A stretch of DNA of 64,000 bases from the NCBI RefSeq assembly GCF_013299165.1, contig NZ_JAAFKD010000006.1, forward strand, positions 1-64,000, written 5' to 3'. A model generated the notes under the pieces. That model saw only the letters and a program-made list of their open reading frames with translations. It was not told the DNA's origin and made no database searches. The position numbers and the translations under genes were made by a program. Source of the DNA: Microcoleus sp. bin38.metabat.b11b12b14.051. Lineage in GTDB: Bacteria > Cyanobacteriota > Cyanobacteriia > Cyanobacteriales > Microcoleaceae. Below, one piece after another: positions 8,633-17,165 of the stretch. The stretch's first letter is position 1. Each line of letters starts with the position of its first letter.

Positions 8633-8957
8633 AATGTAGCGTGCGAAGGTTCGTAGTGTGGACTTTAGTCCGCTCTTATTGCAGACAGTTGCTATTCCCG
8701 TGCAGAAAACGGCGGGAAAGACTACAAACTTATAAAATGTAGCGTGCGAAGGTTCGTAGTGTGGACTTTAGTCCGCTCTTATTGCAGACAGTTGCTATTC
8801 CCGTGCAGAAAACGGCGGGAAAGACTACAAACTTATAAAATGTAGCGTGCGAAGGTTCGTAGTGTGGACTTTAGTCCGCTCTTATTGCAGACAGTTGCTA
8901 TTCCCGTGCAGAAAACGGCGGGAAAGACTACAAACTTATAAAATGTAGCGTGCGCAA
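8591..8957 (+). repeat. 103-bp tandem array seeded by the 3' end of the RND gene
   Basis: Units begin at 8591, 8694, 8797 and 8900, an exact 103-bp period, with the fourth truncated near 8957. Each starts with ATTCCCG, contains the last 42 coding bases and stop of the RND gene, and continues through TTCGTAGTGTGGACTTTAGTCC, a segment related to the hairpin repeat at 31289-32335. Copy 1 is the true coding tail and differs from the later, almost identical copies at about two positions. The 8958-9129 remainder before rtcB holds another dispersed repeat (TCCGCGAAGGCGGACTTTG and CGGTTTCAACCGCCGA) and no gene. Confidence 0.93.
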
Positions 8958-9129
8958 TGCGCACCTTACGATAAATATCCCCTTTACTCTTCAGTCCGCG
9001 AAGGCGGACTTTGTTTCTGTAGTAGCGGTTTCAACCGCCGACTCTTATCTTGAGTCGTATTGACATTAGGATAAATTTATGTTACAGGTGTAATACATAA
9101 ACTCGATAGTCAAAATAAATTCAACCAAA

Positions 9130-10311
9130 ATGCCCTACGAAAAGTTAGAAATATCTACCCCAAAACCAGTATTATCCTGGGCGAACCACGCCCTAGGCGA
9201 AAAAGAAACCAAGATGGCCGCCAACGTAGCATCTTTGCCCTTTGTATTCAAGCACGTCGCCCTCATGCCCGACGTACACCTAGGAAAAGGTGCTTTAGTA
9301 GGTTCAGTAATTGCCACAAAAGAAGCAATTATTCCGGCTGCTGTGGGCGTGGATATTGGTTGCGGGATGATGGCTGTAAAAATGCCATTTAACGCCAATA
9401 AATTAGAAGGAAAACTCAAACAAATTCGCCTCGAAATCGAAGCAGCAATTCCCGTAGGATTTGCCGAAAACAAAGAAGTCGAAAAAAGTGTCACCAACTG
9501 GCAAAGATGGGGCGATTTCAAGGAACTGCATCAAGGAGTGCAGCATCAAGACAATAAAGCTTTAAAACAGTTAGGTTCCCTCGGCGGTGGGAATCATTTT
9601 ATTGAGGTTTGCGTTGACACCGAAAACTCTGTTTGGCTAATGCTGCATTCGGGTTCGCGCGGTATCGGTAATTTACTCGCACAACAGCACATCGAGACTG
9701 CTAAAGACTTAGCTAAACTGGCAGAAATTAGTTTAGCTGACAAAGATTTAGCTTATTTTGTAGCCGGTACGCCGGAGTTTGCCGCTTATTGGCACGATTT
9801 GCAGTGGGCGCAGGATTATGCCAGTTTTAACCGCGATATCATGATGGCTAGGTTTAAGAAAATTGTCGAAAAGCATCTCGCCGGAGGCAAAGTTACTAAG
9901 CCGCTATTACAAGTGAATTGCCACCACAATTACGCGGAAAAAGAGGTGCATTTTGGTGAGGATGTGTATGTGACTCGCAAGGGTGCTGTGCGCGCGCAAG
10001 TTGAGGATTTGGGGATTATTCCGGGTTCGATGGGGGCGAAATCTTTTATTGTTAAAGGGAAGGGAAATCTTGAAAGTTACTGTAGTTGCAGTCACGGCGC
10101 GGGGCGGTTGATGTCTCGCAGCAAGGCGAAGAATGTATTCACTCTCGATGATTTTGTGCGGCAAACTGAGGGGGTGGAATGTCGGAAAGATGCGGAGTTT
10201 TTAGATGAAATTCCGGGGGCTTATAAGCCGATCGAGGAGGTGATGCAGCAGCAGTCGGATTTGGTGGAAGTGGTGGCGACTTTGAAGCAGGTGGTTTGCG
10301 TTAAGGGGTGA
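9130..10311 (+). CDS. rtcB: RtcB-family RNA ligase
   Basis: 393-residue RtcB, a GTP- and Mn2+-dependent ligase joining RNA 2',3'-cyclic phosphate or 3'-phosphate ends to 5'-hydroxyl ends, used in tRNA repair. Visible catalytic elements are the metal-binding GVDIGCGM motif (Asp75, Cys78), GGGNHFIEV (His156), LHSGSRG (His173), the NCHHN histidines (265-266) and SCSHGAGRLMSR, whose His322 should be the guanylylated residue. All are intact. The protein is somewhat shorter than the archaeal/E. coli forms, as in a common bacterial subgroup. It is followed on the opposite strand by a RelE-type toxin pair and a NACHT protein, an accessory-region context; no RtcR or archease gene is nearby. Confidence 0.93.
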   Translation: MPYEKLEISTPKPVLSWANHALGEKETKMAANVASLPFVFKHVALMPDVHLGKGALVGSVIATKEAIIPAAVGVDIGCGMMAVKMPFNANKLEGKLKQIRLEIEAAIPVGFAENKEVEKSVTNWQRWGDFKELHQGVQHQDNKALKQLGSLGGGNHFIEVCVDTENSVWLMLHSGSRGIGNLLAQQHIETAKDLAKLAEISLADKDLAYFVAGTPEFAAYWHDLQWAQDYASFNRDIMMARFKKIVEKHLAGGKVTKPLLQVNCHHNYAEKEVHFGEDVYVTRKGAVRAQVEDLGIIPGSMGAKSFIVKGKGNLESYCSCSHGAGRLMSRSKAKNVFTLDDFVRQTEGVECRKDAEFLDEIPGAYKPIEEVMQQQSDLVEVVATLKQVVCVKG

Positions 10312-10351
10312 TGGGGAGAGGTGGAGAACAGGAATTACGCATGAAGACCCA

Positions 10352-10416
10352 AGAAACCGGGTTTTTATCGAATCTGCGGGTAACAACGAAGGATTTTCGT
10401 AAAAAACCCGGTTTCT
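10352..10416. repeat. Inverted repeat between convergent genes
   Basis: AGAAACCGGGTTTTT (10352-10366) and AAAAACCCGGTTTCT (10402-10416) are perfect complements separated by 35 bases. It lies between rtcB (+) and the toxin gene (-), so it could serve as a bidirectional terminator. The same AAACCGGGTTT element recurs at 35100-35210, so it is also a dispersed repeat. Confidence 0.7.
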
Positions 10417-10511
10417 CACCACTCGTCCGTAAGTCCTAAATACTGAAATATGAGAATGATAGAATATAGGAGCTATATATCGTGCCAGTCACCTCTATTA
10501 ATTCATCTAAG

Positions 10512-10778
10512 TTAAGGAAAATATCTGTAAACTTCTTTGCGGTGCAACACCCTCACAAAAATGACGATATTTTCATCGAATGCTATACCAATTCTGTAGT
10601 CTCCGATTCTAATTCGATAGTAGTTACCGTCAGCTTTAAGCTTTTTCAAGTTGCTTACATCTCCGAAATTTTCAGCCGCCTCTACTTCTTCAATAACCGC
10701 CTGAATTCGTTGCAGTAGGGATTCATCGCGCAGATTGTTTAAATCTTTCTCAAAACTCTTTCTAAATTCAACATTCAT
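10512..10778 (-). CDS. RelE/ParE-superfamily toxin
   Basis: 88-residue protein of the RelE/ParE toxin fold: an N-terminal helical FRKSFEKDLNNL segment, the central KKLKADGNYYRIRIGDYRIGIAF strand pair with the conserved Arg-rich GDYRI motif, and a C-terminal VLHRKEVYRYFP strand. This arrangement matches RelE-type mRNA interferases, which cleave mRNA on the ribosome. Its ATG overlaps the stop of the upstream antitoxin gene by 4 bases (ATGA arrangement), so the pair is translationally coupled. The lack of a ParE-specific feature favours RelE, but the sequence alone does not settle the target. Confidence 0.88.
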   Translation of the reverse strand: MNVEFRKSFEKDLNNLRDESLLQRIQAVIEEVEAAENFGDVSNLKKLKADGNYYRIRIGDYRIGIAFDENIVIFVRVLHRKEVYRYFP

Positions 10779-10984
10779 TGTTTTCGTCCTAGAATATTGA
10801 AAATTGTTTCACGGCTGACTGGCTCGGTATTTTCGCCTTCTTGGATTGCTTTTTCTAATGCAATATCTTCAATGATTTCTGCTAATAAATCATAAACTAT
10901 TTCCTTTCTTTCTTGAAGCAGTTCAACAATGGCACTTTTTATCAGTTGTTTCAGCTCGATCTCGTCTATGGTAATTTCAGACAT
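10775..10984 (-). CDS. Antitoxin of the RelE-type pair
   Basis: 69-residue acidic, helix-rich protein directly upstream of the toxin and overlapping it by 4 bases. The N-terminal half (IDEIELKQLIKSAIVELL) is amphipathic helix. The C-terminal ALEKAIQEGENTEPVSRET segment is the kind of extended tail that wraps around a RelE toxin. No classic ribbon-helix-helix or HTH signature is clear, so autorepression is assumed from family behaviour only. The identification rests mainly on position, size and charge. The pair lies just downstream of the NACHT gene on the same strand. Confidence 0.8.
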   Translation of the reverse strand: MSEITIDEIELKQLIKSAIVELLQERKEIVYDLLAEIIEDIALEKAIQEGENTEPVSRETIFNILGRKQ

Positions 10985-11030
10985 AAAGCCTCCAGATTGG
11001 GAGTTGAGTTTAATCGTAAGATACTCTCTA

Positions 11031-14000
11031 TTATGCCATCATCTCGCTAATCCACGCCACAATCTTGGCAATTAAGTTCGGTTGACTGGGTGAAAAAGTT
11101 GGCAAGGAAATATCTGCTTTTTCGCAGACGACACAAATCGCGCGATCGAATTTGCTTAAAGCTTTGAGAAATGGAGCGCTAAATCCTGTGGGTGTGGGTG
11201 AGAGTGCTGTGGAATCGTAGCAGATGAAAAACAGGGGGATTTCGCTTTGGCGGCGTAGGGAATTCCAATACAGTTTGAGTTTTTGCATGGTATCTGGATA
11301 GCCATTTTGCGACTCTGGACAATTTTGATTTAGCATCATATCGTAAATTTCAAGGGCGGAGTTTTCGGGTTCTATGAATTGGTGAGTGTCGATGCAAATT
11401 AGTTTTACTTTGCTGCATAAATCGGGTCGATCGTTAATGGCTTCGGCAAGGATTTGGGGTAAGTTTGCTAAGTTGAGGCTTGCTGTTGGGGAGTTGGGAA
11501 GGGTGTCTTGGTGCCAAGCTTGATAGAAGTCGGGGTAGGGTAGATTTTGGGCGTAGTGCCAGATTAAATTGTAGCAGTCATAATTAATTTCCTGAAAGTT
11601 GTTTAACTTAGCTATTAAGGCTTTAATTATGGTCAATGGCTTGTCTATTTGGATGTTCTTCAAGCTTTCTGTCCATATGTAAATGTAGGTGTCACAACGA
11701 TTGGGTGAGTTGAGCAGTTGCACGAAGGTATTGATGGCTTTTTGATTGCCTGGGTCAATTTTCCCTAAGCTTTCTGCTACGTTGCTACGGGTAAAAATAC
11801 GAAGATTGGGATAATTGAGCAGTTGCACTAAAGTATCGATAGCATTTTGATTACCTTGGCCAATTTTCCCTAAGCTTCGTATCACCTCTATTATAGAGAT
11901 ATAATTAATATTGGGATAATTGAGCAGTTGCACTAAAGTATCGATAGCATTTTGATTACCTTGGCCAATTTTCCCTAAGCTTTCTGTTACGTAGCGACGG
12001 ATATCATTATCAAGATGGGGTGAATTGAGCAGTTGCACTAAGGTATTGATGGCTTTTTGATTGCCTGGGTCAATTTTTCCTAAGCTTTCTGCTACGTTGC
12101 TACGGATATCATCATCAAGATGGGATGAATTGAGCAATTGTGCCAAATCATCGCTCACGGTTTTATTGGCTTGACCAATTATCTGTAAAATTCTTGGCGC
12201 TCGTATACGGGTGTCAGCATTAAGATTGGGAGAGTTGAGCAGTTGCACCAAAGTATCGATCGTTTTTTGATTGTTTGGGTCAATTTTCCCTAAGCTTTCT
12301 GCCACTCTTAAACGGTCGTAATTATAGATATCCGGTGAATTGAGCAATTGCACTAAAGCATTAATCGCTTTTTGATTACCTGGATCAATTTTTCCTAAAC
12401 TTTCTGCCACATCCCTACGGATATAATCATCAAGATTAGCAGAGTTGAGCAGTTGAAGCAAAGCATCGATCGCTTTTTGATTGCCTTGACCAATCATCCC
12501 TAAGCTTACTGCCAGTAGGCTACGAGTGTTATTAGAAAGATCGATAGAATAGAGCAATTGAATCAGAGTATCGATGGCTTTTTGATTTCCTTGACCAATT
12601 TTCTTTAAGCTTGCTCTCACTATTGAATGACTGTAATGAGTGTGATCAGGAGAAATGAGCAGTTGGACTAAAGCATCGATCGCTTTCTGATTGCCTGGGT
12701 CAATTCTCCCTAAGCTTTCTGCCACTTCCCTACCGGTGTCATCATCAAGATTGGGAGAATTGAGCAGTTGCACCAAAGCATCGATCGCTTTTGGGAGTTG
12801 CGTCTGTTCTAATGCTTCCCTAGCTGCATTGCTGATTACTCTATCGCCATTATAAAAGCCCCACCTAACAATCTGTCCTATTACTTCATCTATTTGGGAA
12901 TAATCCTGAAACTCCGCAATTGCGGCTGCTGCTAAAAAATACGCTCGATATTCATAGAAGCCTTTGTCTACATCGTCTTGAGAATTCCATTTTCCACATC
13001 CATCCTCAAAATTAACCAAAGCATCAATAAATTCCTGTTTCTGCTTTGCTTCTATCTCCCCTCGTCCCAACCACAGCAAAATTACCTCTCTCCACTGCCG
13101 CTCAAAAATACGGTAACGGTCAGAAACTGGGGGGATTTGGTGATCTAAGAAATAGTGCCAATCTGTAATGGCACAAGCAGCGAAATATTCCTGAAACGTG
13201 GGATGGTAGAAAGCATAAACTGGCTTTTTCGTGCGAGTATCCCTGTCAACCAAAACCAACCATCCCAATTCATCTGCTAAATCAAACCACTGTTCCTCCA
13301 TCTGCCCGATCGCAAATTCTTGCTCGATCCGAAACCGATTAGCACTTTCCATCGCCGCTAAAGCCAACTTTGCCAAAGCTTGTTGAATCTGTTTTTTATC
13401 CGTTTCCTTCAATACTCGCTGTTTCTGCTGAAATTCCTCTTTTTTCCAGTCAAAAAAATAAGTAGTAAACTGCTCGTAAAGTGCCGCCTTCGTTGACGGC
13501 AAATCCCGTTCAGCTACGCACCAAGACTGACACAACATCGACAACCGCAGGGGATTGCGTACCAGTTCCCGAATTCGCTCTTTTCCCGGTGCTTTTAACT
13601 GTTGCTGTAACCGTTTTCCCTGGGAATGCCAAGAAGTTTCATTGTCAGAATTGCGCCGTTTCTCATCCTGACTCGCTTGCTCAAACCACTGGTGAATAAA
13701 CTCATCGACATCATCGGGTTCAAATTCCAATGTTTTATAAGTCTCAAAATTCGTCAGCGTATTGCTAATCGCCGCATCCCAAACATTCAAACGGCAAGTT
13801 AGCACCACCCGCGCTTTACCCACCCAGTCTGTTAGTTGATCTCGAATTTTCGCCAACGCCTGCACGGGGGATTCGGCGGCCATTTCATCCACGCCATCAA
13901 GCAGCAACCACACTTTACCTTGACTGAACAGTTGTTTGAGTGCTTTCCCGATCTCTGGTGTTACATTTTCCGCATCAGCATCGATAAATTGCAGCGCTTT

Positions 14001-14321
14001 TTTCAGCCAATTATTGAGTAAATAATCTTCAATGGTGCTTTCTCGTAAATCTGCCAGTCGAATACAAATCGGAAAATCTGGGGAATTTTTCGGCAACCGT
14101 TCCGCCAATTCTCCTAATAGCGTTGTTTTTCCCGCACCCGGTTCGCCAATAATCGCGATATGCTTGCCTTTTTCGGTGCGATTTTCGGCAATCACTTTCT
14201 GGAAAAAAGCATCATCTTTATAAGTTTGGACGATTTGCAGTTCTGGTTCTTTCTGGCGCGACTCTTCGCCTGTGGGGTTTGGTATGGGGTTTGGTGTTTT
14301 GGGACGTTCCATTAATCCCAA
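11031..14321 (-). CDS. NACHT NTPase with 11 HEAT-like repeats (possible defence protein)
   Basis: STAND-class NTPase of 1096 residues as drawn. The NACHT domain (about 50-390) has Walker A GEPGAGKTT (59-67), Walker B LLLDGVDEM (139-147) and the YHPTFQEYFAA winged-helix motif (372-382). Residues 511-895 are eleven 35-residue HEAT-like repeats built on KAIDALVQLLNSPN and VAESLGKIDPGNQ. The last 200 residues form a separate globular domain. Related bacterial NLR-like proteins sense phage, so defence is a plausible role, but no effector domain is recognised. The drawn start is a TTG; the frame stays open 50 codons further upstream, to the TGA of the 145-residue gene, and those codons look coding (VNWRDIC, YVPLGLMERP). 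The true protein may therefore include that N-terminus. Confidence 0.85.
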   Translation of the reverse strand: MGLMERPKTPNPIPNPTGEESRQKEPELQIVQTYKDDAFFQKVIAENRTEKGKHIAIIGEPGAGKTTLLGELAERLPKNSPDFPICIRLADLRESTIEDYLLNNWLKKALQFIDADAENVTPEIGKALKQLFSQGKVWLLLDGVDEMAAESPVQALAKIRDQLTDWVGKARVVLTCRLNVWDAAISNTLTNFETYKTLEFEPDDVDEFIHQWFEQASQDEKRRNSDNETSWHSQGKRLQQQLKAPGKERIRELVRNPLRLSMLCQSWCVAERDLPSTKAALYEQFTTYFFDWKKEEFQQKQRVLKETDKKQIQQALAKLALAAMESANRFRIEQEFAIGQMEEQWFDLADELGWLVLVDRDTRTKKPVYAFYHPTFQEYFAACAITDWHYFLDHQIPPVSDRYRIFERQWREVILLWLGRGEIEAKQKQEFIDALVNFEDGCGKWNSQDDVDKGFYEYRAYFLAAAAIAEFQDYSQIDEVIGQIVRWGFYNGDRVISNAAREALEQTQLPKAIDALVQLLNSPNLDDDTGREVAESLGRIDPGNQKAIDALVQLLISPDHTHYSHSIVRASLKKIGQGNQKAIDTLIQLLYSIDLSNNTRSLLAVSLGMIGQGNQKAIDALLQLLNSANLDDYIRRDVAESLGKIDPGNQKAINALVQLLNSPDIYNYDRLRVAESLGKIDPNNQKTIDTLVQLLNSPNLNADTRIRAPRILQIIGQANKTVSDDLAQLLNSSHLDDDIRSNVAESLGKIDPGNQKAINTLVQLLNSPHLDNDIRRYVTESLGKIGQGNQNAIDTLVQLLNYPNINYISIIEVIRSLGKIGQGNQNAIDTLVQLLNYPNLRIFTRSNVAESLGKIDPGNQKAINTFVQLLNSPNRCDTYIYIWTESLKNIQIDKPLTIIKALIAKLNNFQEINYDCYNLIWHYAQNLPYPDFYQAWHQDTLPNSPTASLNLANLPQILAEAINDRPDLCSKVKLICIDTHQFIEPENSALEIYDMMLNQNCPESQNGYPDTMQKLKLYWNSLRRQSEIPLFFICYDSTALSPTPTGFSAPFLKALSKFDRAICVVCEKADISLPTFSPSQPNLIAKIVAWISEMMA
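11637..12791 (-). repeat. 105-bp coding repeats (HEAT array) inside the NACHT gene
   Basis: Eleven consecutive 105-bp units encode the HEAT-like array. Similarity is visible at DNA level: the segment TTGAGCAGTTGCAC recurs at about 105-base spacing and several neighbours (for example the units around 11820 and 11925) are nearly identical over tens of bases. This indicates recent duplication or homogenisation, so copy number may vary between strains. Confidence 0.85.
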
Positions 14322-14471
14322 GGGAACGTAAATATTTAATTCATATTGTTGTGCTGTTGCTTGGCGGCGGAGTTGTTGAGTTTCTATAACTTTGTTGCAG
14401 ATATCGCGCCAGTTAACTTCGATAGTCTCGGTGAGATTCGATTTTTCCCCGTTCTCAAAGGACGGAGGCAG

Positions 14472-14909
14472 TCAGAAGTTGTTAGTCTGGTTCTGGATAT
14501 TACCTTGATTGATAACTCCCTTTTCTTGCAACTTCGACCAGTTCAGGTTTTGGATGGATGGTTGTTGGGACTGGAGCTTTTTCATTTCCAATTGGATATA
14601 TTCGGCAAGTCTGGGATTTGGATCTGCCTGTGCTGCTGCTAGCAATTGGATTAATATTTGTTTGAATTCGTCATTTCGATCGGCTACTGATTGCACTTCC
14701 AGGATTGCTTGACCGTAATCTAAAGGTTGCTCAGGCACAAGTTCGATCGCACTCGCCGTATCTGGAGACTCGTGTTTGAGCACTGACCGGAATTTTTGAA
14801 CCGATTGAGTCAACGCATCTCCAAGGTTTTCTCCAATTTTTTCCAAAGCTTTTGTTCCTAATACGGTTGCCATCGCAGTTCCAGCAGCCGTCAGCGCCAA
14901 AGGTTCCAT
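14472..14909 (-). CDS. N-terminal module of the NACHT protein, cut off by an in-frame TGA
   Basis: 145-residue product starting MEPLALTAAGTAMATVLG, a hydrophobic Ala/Gly-rich helix, followed by helical segments and ending in INQGNIQNQTNNF. From memory, the same module forms the N-terminus of cyanobacterial NACHT/STAND proteins, ahead of a TETIEVNWRDIC linker. Here that linker follows in the same reading frame after the TGA stop (14472-14474) and continues without another stop into the NACHT gene. This is either a small separate subunit or the first exon-like part of a gene carrying one nonsense codon. A good ATG start lies at 14909; about 240 gene-free bases precede it. Confidence 0.7.
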   Translation of the reverse strand: MEPLALTAAGTAMATVLGTKALEKIGENLGDALTQSVQKFRSVLKHESPDTASAIELVPEQPLDYGQAILEVQSVADRNDEFKQILIQLLAAAQADPNPRLAEYIQLEMKKLQSQQPSIQNLNWSKLQEKGVINQGNIQNQTNNF

Positions 14910-15150
14910 AAATTATGAGTAGGAGTTTTCATGGTTTGTAAATTTATAACATAATTTTTGTATAAATGCAAAGCTGCACATTTTCGTTGAGATACTGCTG
15001 CGACTAGGCGAGAAACTAAAACAAACTTTAATCAGATCGCACAATTGTTGATGTAGTCTTAGAGAATTTCAAAACCACAGCAAAAAGGGGAAATTGAATT
15101 TAACTCAACTTCCCCATCTTGACAAACGTCGTATTTTCTGAACTTATTTC

Positions 15151-15522
15151 CTAACAAGCCATCTGCTGCCACTCTCTTTCTAGCAAACGCAGCAGCTTTT
15201 CATCGCCCTTGGCTGCGGCTACTTGTTTCCGTCGATCGAGAATACTGCAAATATGCGCCCGGTGAACTTGCGCCAAATCCGTAGCAGTTGGCGCAGATTT
15301 AACCGCCGCATCAAGGGCGTCAACTGCTGTGACATTGTGCTGGGCTTGAAAATCTCGCTTTGTGGTAAAGTTGATACCGCCGTATTTTTTGGGGACAGCC
15401 AGGTGTCTCGGATACCGATAGTTCCAGTCTTGACCCCGATATTTGCCTGCGACTTCGCCTTCGATCATATCGACTGTCGGAATGTCGCACTCGTAGTTTG
15501 CACCGCGATAAGTGAGTTTCAT
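15151..15522 (-). CDS. DUF4278 domain protein
   Basis: 123-residue protein whose first residues, MKLTYRGANYE, are the signature of DUF4278, a short cyanobacterial domain of unknown function. The middle (about 25-55) is rich in Tyr, Arg and Pro, and the C-terminal half (about 62-120) is helical, with Ala- and charge-rich segments. No catalytic motif or membrane segment is visible. The gene stands alone. The C-terminal helix is not part of the DUF4278 core and has no assigned role. Confidence 0.75.
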   Translation of the reverse strand: MKLTYRGANYECDIPTVDMIEGEVAGKYRGQDWNYRYPRHLAVPKKYGGINFTTKRDFQAQHNVTAVDALDAAVKSAPTATDLAQVHRAHICSILDRRKQVAAAKGDEKLLRLLEREWQQMAC

Positions 15523-15908
15523 ATTTTTCGAGCCTTAATATTGAGATAAAAACGGTCAGTCGATTTTGGATTTTGGATTTTAGATTTTAGATTTACTTCA
15601 CAGATGAATCTGGTAGTTGGGACTTTGGCGTTGCCCTGAGCGCAGTCGTTGGGTCTAAAATTTGGCGATCGACACTGGTGTCCCAGCTTGTACCCGTTTT
15701 TGGGCGGGTTACGCTAAGCTTGCTTTTTGTAGCTAAAACTATTTAAGTTTCTGTATTCAATTATACGGTTTTTTAAGTAAAATGTGTTTGTTTACAAAAA
15801 TTAATATTTTGAGGGTGAGAAGGCAGGAAAAAACCCGCCGCAGCGGGTTTAATCGAGCTTTGACTAATTCGATCGTACTCAGAGCCAAACAGATTGAGAT
15901 CCGAGGAA
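15523..15908. other. 386-bp spacer with repeats and a terminator
   Basis: Contains a TTTTAGA-type heptamer run at about 15566-15596, AT-rich sequence, and the terminator of the BON gene at 15828-15850. No supported gene. The + strand frame at 15782-16015 overlaps the BON gene and looks like a shadow. Confidence 0.55.
15828..15850 (-). terminator. Rho-independent terminator of the BON gene
   Basis: Read on the minus strand: AAACCCGC, a short loop, GCGGGTTT, then a run of T. It lies 58 bases beyond the stop of the BON-domain gene. Confidence 0.8.
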
Positions 15909-16253
15909 TTACCCGACTGTCACTTGATCGGTTTGCACGCCTGTGGCGCCCTCTTCAGCAGAGGCGATCGCCACCAACTTATCCAGAACTTCCTGGCTGG
16001 GAACTTGACCTTTGAGAACAACCGTGCCACTGAGTTGAGCAACCCAAACAGTCTCAATATCAGCAACTTCTGAATCGCCGTCAAAAGCCAAAGCAACCCG
16101 CTTCGCCAGGCCACTTTCGTCAAAATTTCCGTCTGGGCCGACTTTAGCAGGAGCAATGGATTGTGCTTCAGCAGCTTGCTGTACTACTTCTGCCATCGGT
16201 TGAGCCTGCTCTTCAGGCTTTTCCATTCCGAATAGTCTTTTAAACCAACCCAT
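15909..16253 (-). CDS. BON-domain protein
   Basis: 114-residue soluble protein. Residues 45-114 form a BON domain, with the strand VVLKGQVPSQEVLDKLV and the closing GVQTDQVTV typical of the fold. The N-terminus (MGWFKRLFGMEKPEE) is amphipathic and followed by a Gln/Ala-rich linker; there is no signal peptide. BON domains bind phospholipids or surfaces in OsmY-like proteins, and cytoplasmic forms in cyanobacteria have no established role. A clear terminator follows. The gene diverges from the chemosensory cluster, whose first gene starts 145 bases away, so the two promoters probably share that space. Confidence 0.85.
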   Translation of the reverse strand: MGWFKRLFGMEKPEEQAQPMAEVVQQAAEAQSIAPAKVGPDGNFDESGLAKRVALAFDGDSEVADIETVWVAQLSGTVVLKGQVPSQEVLDKLVAIASAEEGATGVQTDQVTVG

Positions 16254-16397
16254 AGTAGTTGAGTCTCCAGAAAATACACTTTTCCCAAGATAGCTCTAGA
16301 ATGCCAAAAGACTCCTAATTGTTGCAAAACTAAGCGAAAGTTCTCAAAATTTTTTTCCGCTAGACTTGCAAAATATAAAATCTCTACTGGTATCCCG

Positions 16398-16883
16398 ATG
16401 TTAATGTTGCTCTTTTATGTAGGGGACGATCGCTATGCCTTGGATAGCAGGCGAGTAGTCGAAGTAGTGCCCACTGTCACCTTGAAAAAACTGCACAACG
16501 CACCGGAATACATTTCCGGCTTGTTTAACTACCGGGGACATCTCGTCCCGGTGATCGACTTGTGCCAAATGCTACAGGGGACGGCGGCCCGCGCTTACTT
16601 GAGCACGCGCATCGTCTTAGTCAATTGCCAGTTTCCCGATACTTCTGAGGGGAACGGTGGCAGTTTGCGCGGCCCCCTAATTTTAGGGCTGATGGCGGAA
16701 AGGGTGACAGAAACTCTCGACAAACCAGAAACCGAATTTGTTAGTCCCGGCATTAAGATTGACAGCACTCCTTATTTGGGAGAAATGATTGCAGACGATC
16801 GCGGTATGATTCAATTTGTCAGGGTAGAACATCTGCTGCCGGAATCCCAAAAAACTTATTTGCTTCCCCAACAGGAAGGTTGA
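16398..16883 (+). CDS. cheW: CheW-like scaffold protein (WspB-like)
   Basis: 161-residue single CheW domain that couples chemoreceptors to the CheA kinase. It has the expected N-terminal strand MLLFYVGDDRYALDS, the ISGLFNYRGHLVPVIDL motif (about 39-55), typical of the receptor-binding groove, and a C-terminal strand pair. First gene of the chemosensory cluster and, by position, the equivalent of Pseudomonas WspB. The start ATG at 16398 gives a normal N-terminus; MLMLL is strongly hydrophobic but is strand 1, not a signal. The TGA stop lies in the first unit of an ACAGTTG repeat. The gap to cheR (411 bases) is filled with repeats and a MITE. Confidence 0.9.
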   Translation: MLMLLFYVGDDRYALDSRRVVEVVPTVTLKKLHNAPEYISGLFNYRGHLVPVIDLCQMLQGTAARAYLSTRIVLVNCQFPDTSEGNGGSLRGPLILGLMAERVTETLDKPETEFVSPGIKIDSTPYLGEMIADDRGMIQFVRVEHLLPESQKTYLLPQQEG

Positions 16884-16995
16884 CAGTTGACAGTTGACAG
16901 TAGACAGTTGACAGTTGACAGTAGTCATGGGTAATGGGTAATTGATAATTGGTAGTTGGTAGTTGGTAGTTGGCAATTGGTAATTGGTAATTGTG
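16879..16995 (+). repeat. Heptanucleotide repeats (GTTGACA and TGGTAGT families)
   Basis: GTTGACA units begin at the cheW stop codon (16881), then change near 16926 into TAATGGG/TAATTGG/TGGTAGT units of similar size. Two heptamer families are thus joined end to end. Confidence 0.8.
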
Positions 16996-17029
16996 GGCAG
17001 GTCCGAAAGTTGATAACTACGATATTAAC

Positions 17030-17165
17030 CAATACGGTTTACTTAAGGCTTTTTGAGGAATTTCTTAAGTCAACCATATTATGGTAGGGGTGGGTTTAGC
17101 TAACAATCTATGAAATAATTGACTGTATTAAGGCAAAACCCGCCCAATACAAGTAAACCGTATTG
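17030..17165. mobile_element. MITE-like element with perfect 15-bp inverted ends and 10-bp target duplication
   Basis: 136-bp element. CAATACGGTTTACTT (17030-17044) and AAGTAAACCGTATTG (17151-17165) are perfect inverted repeats. The 10-mer CGATATTAAC occurs immediately outside both ends (17020-17029 and 17166-17175), as expected of a target-site duplication. The interior has no ORF, so it is non-autonomous and would have been moved by a transposase encoded elsewhere. It separates cheW from cheR. Confidence 0.85.
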
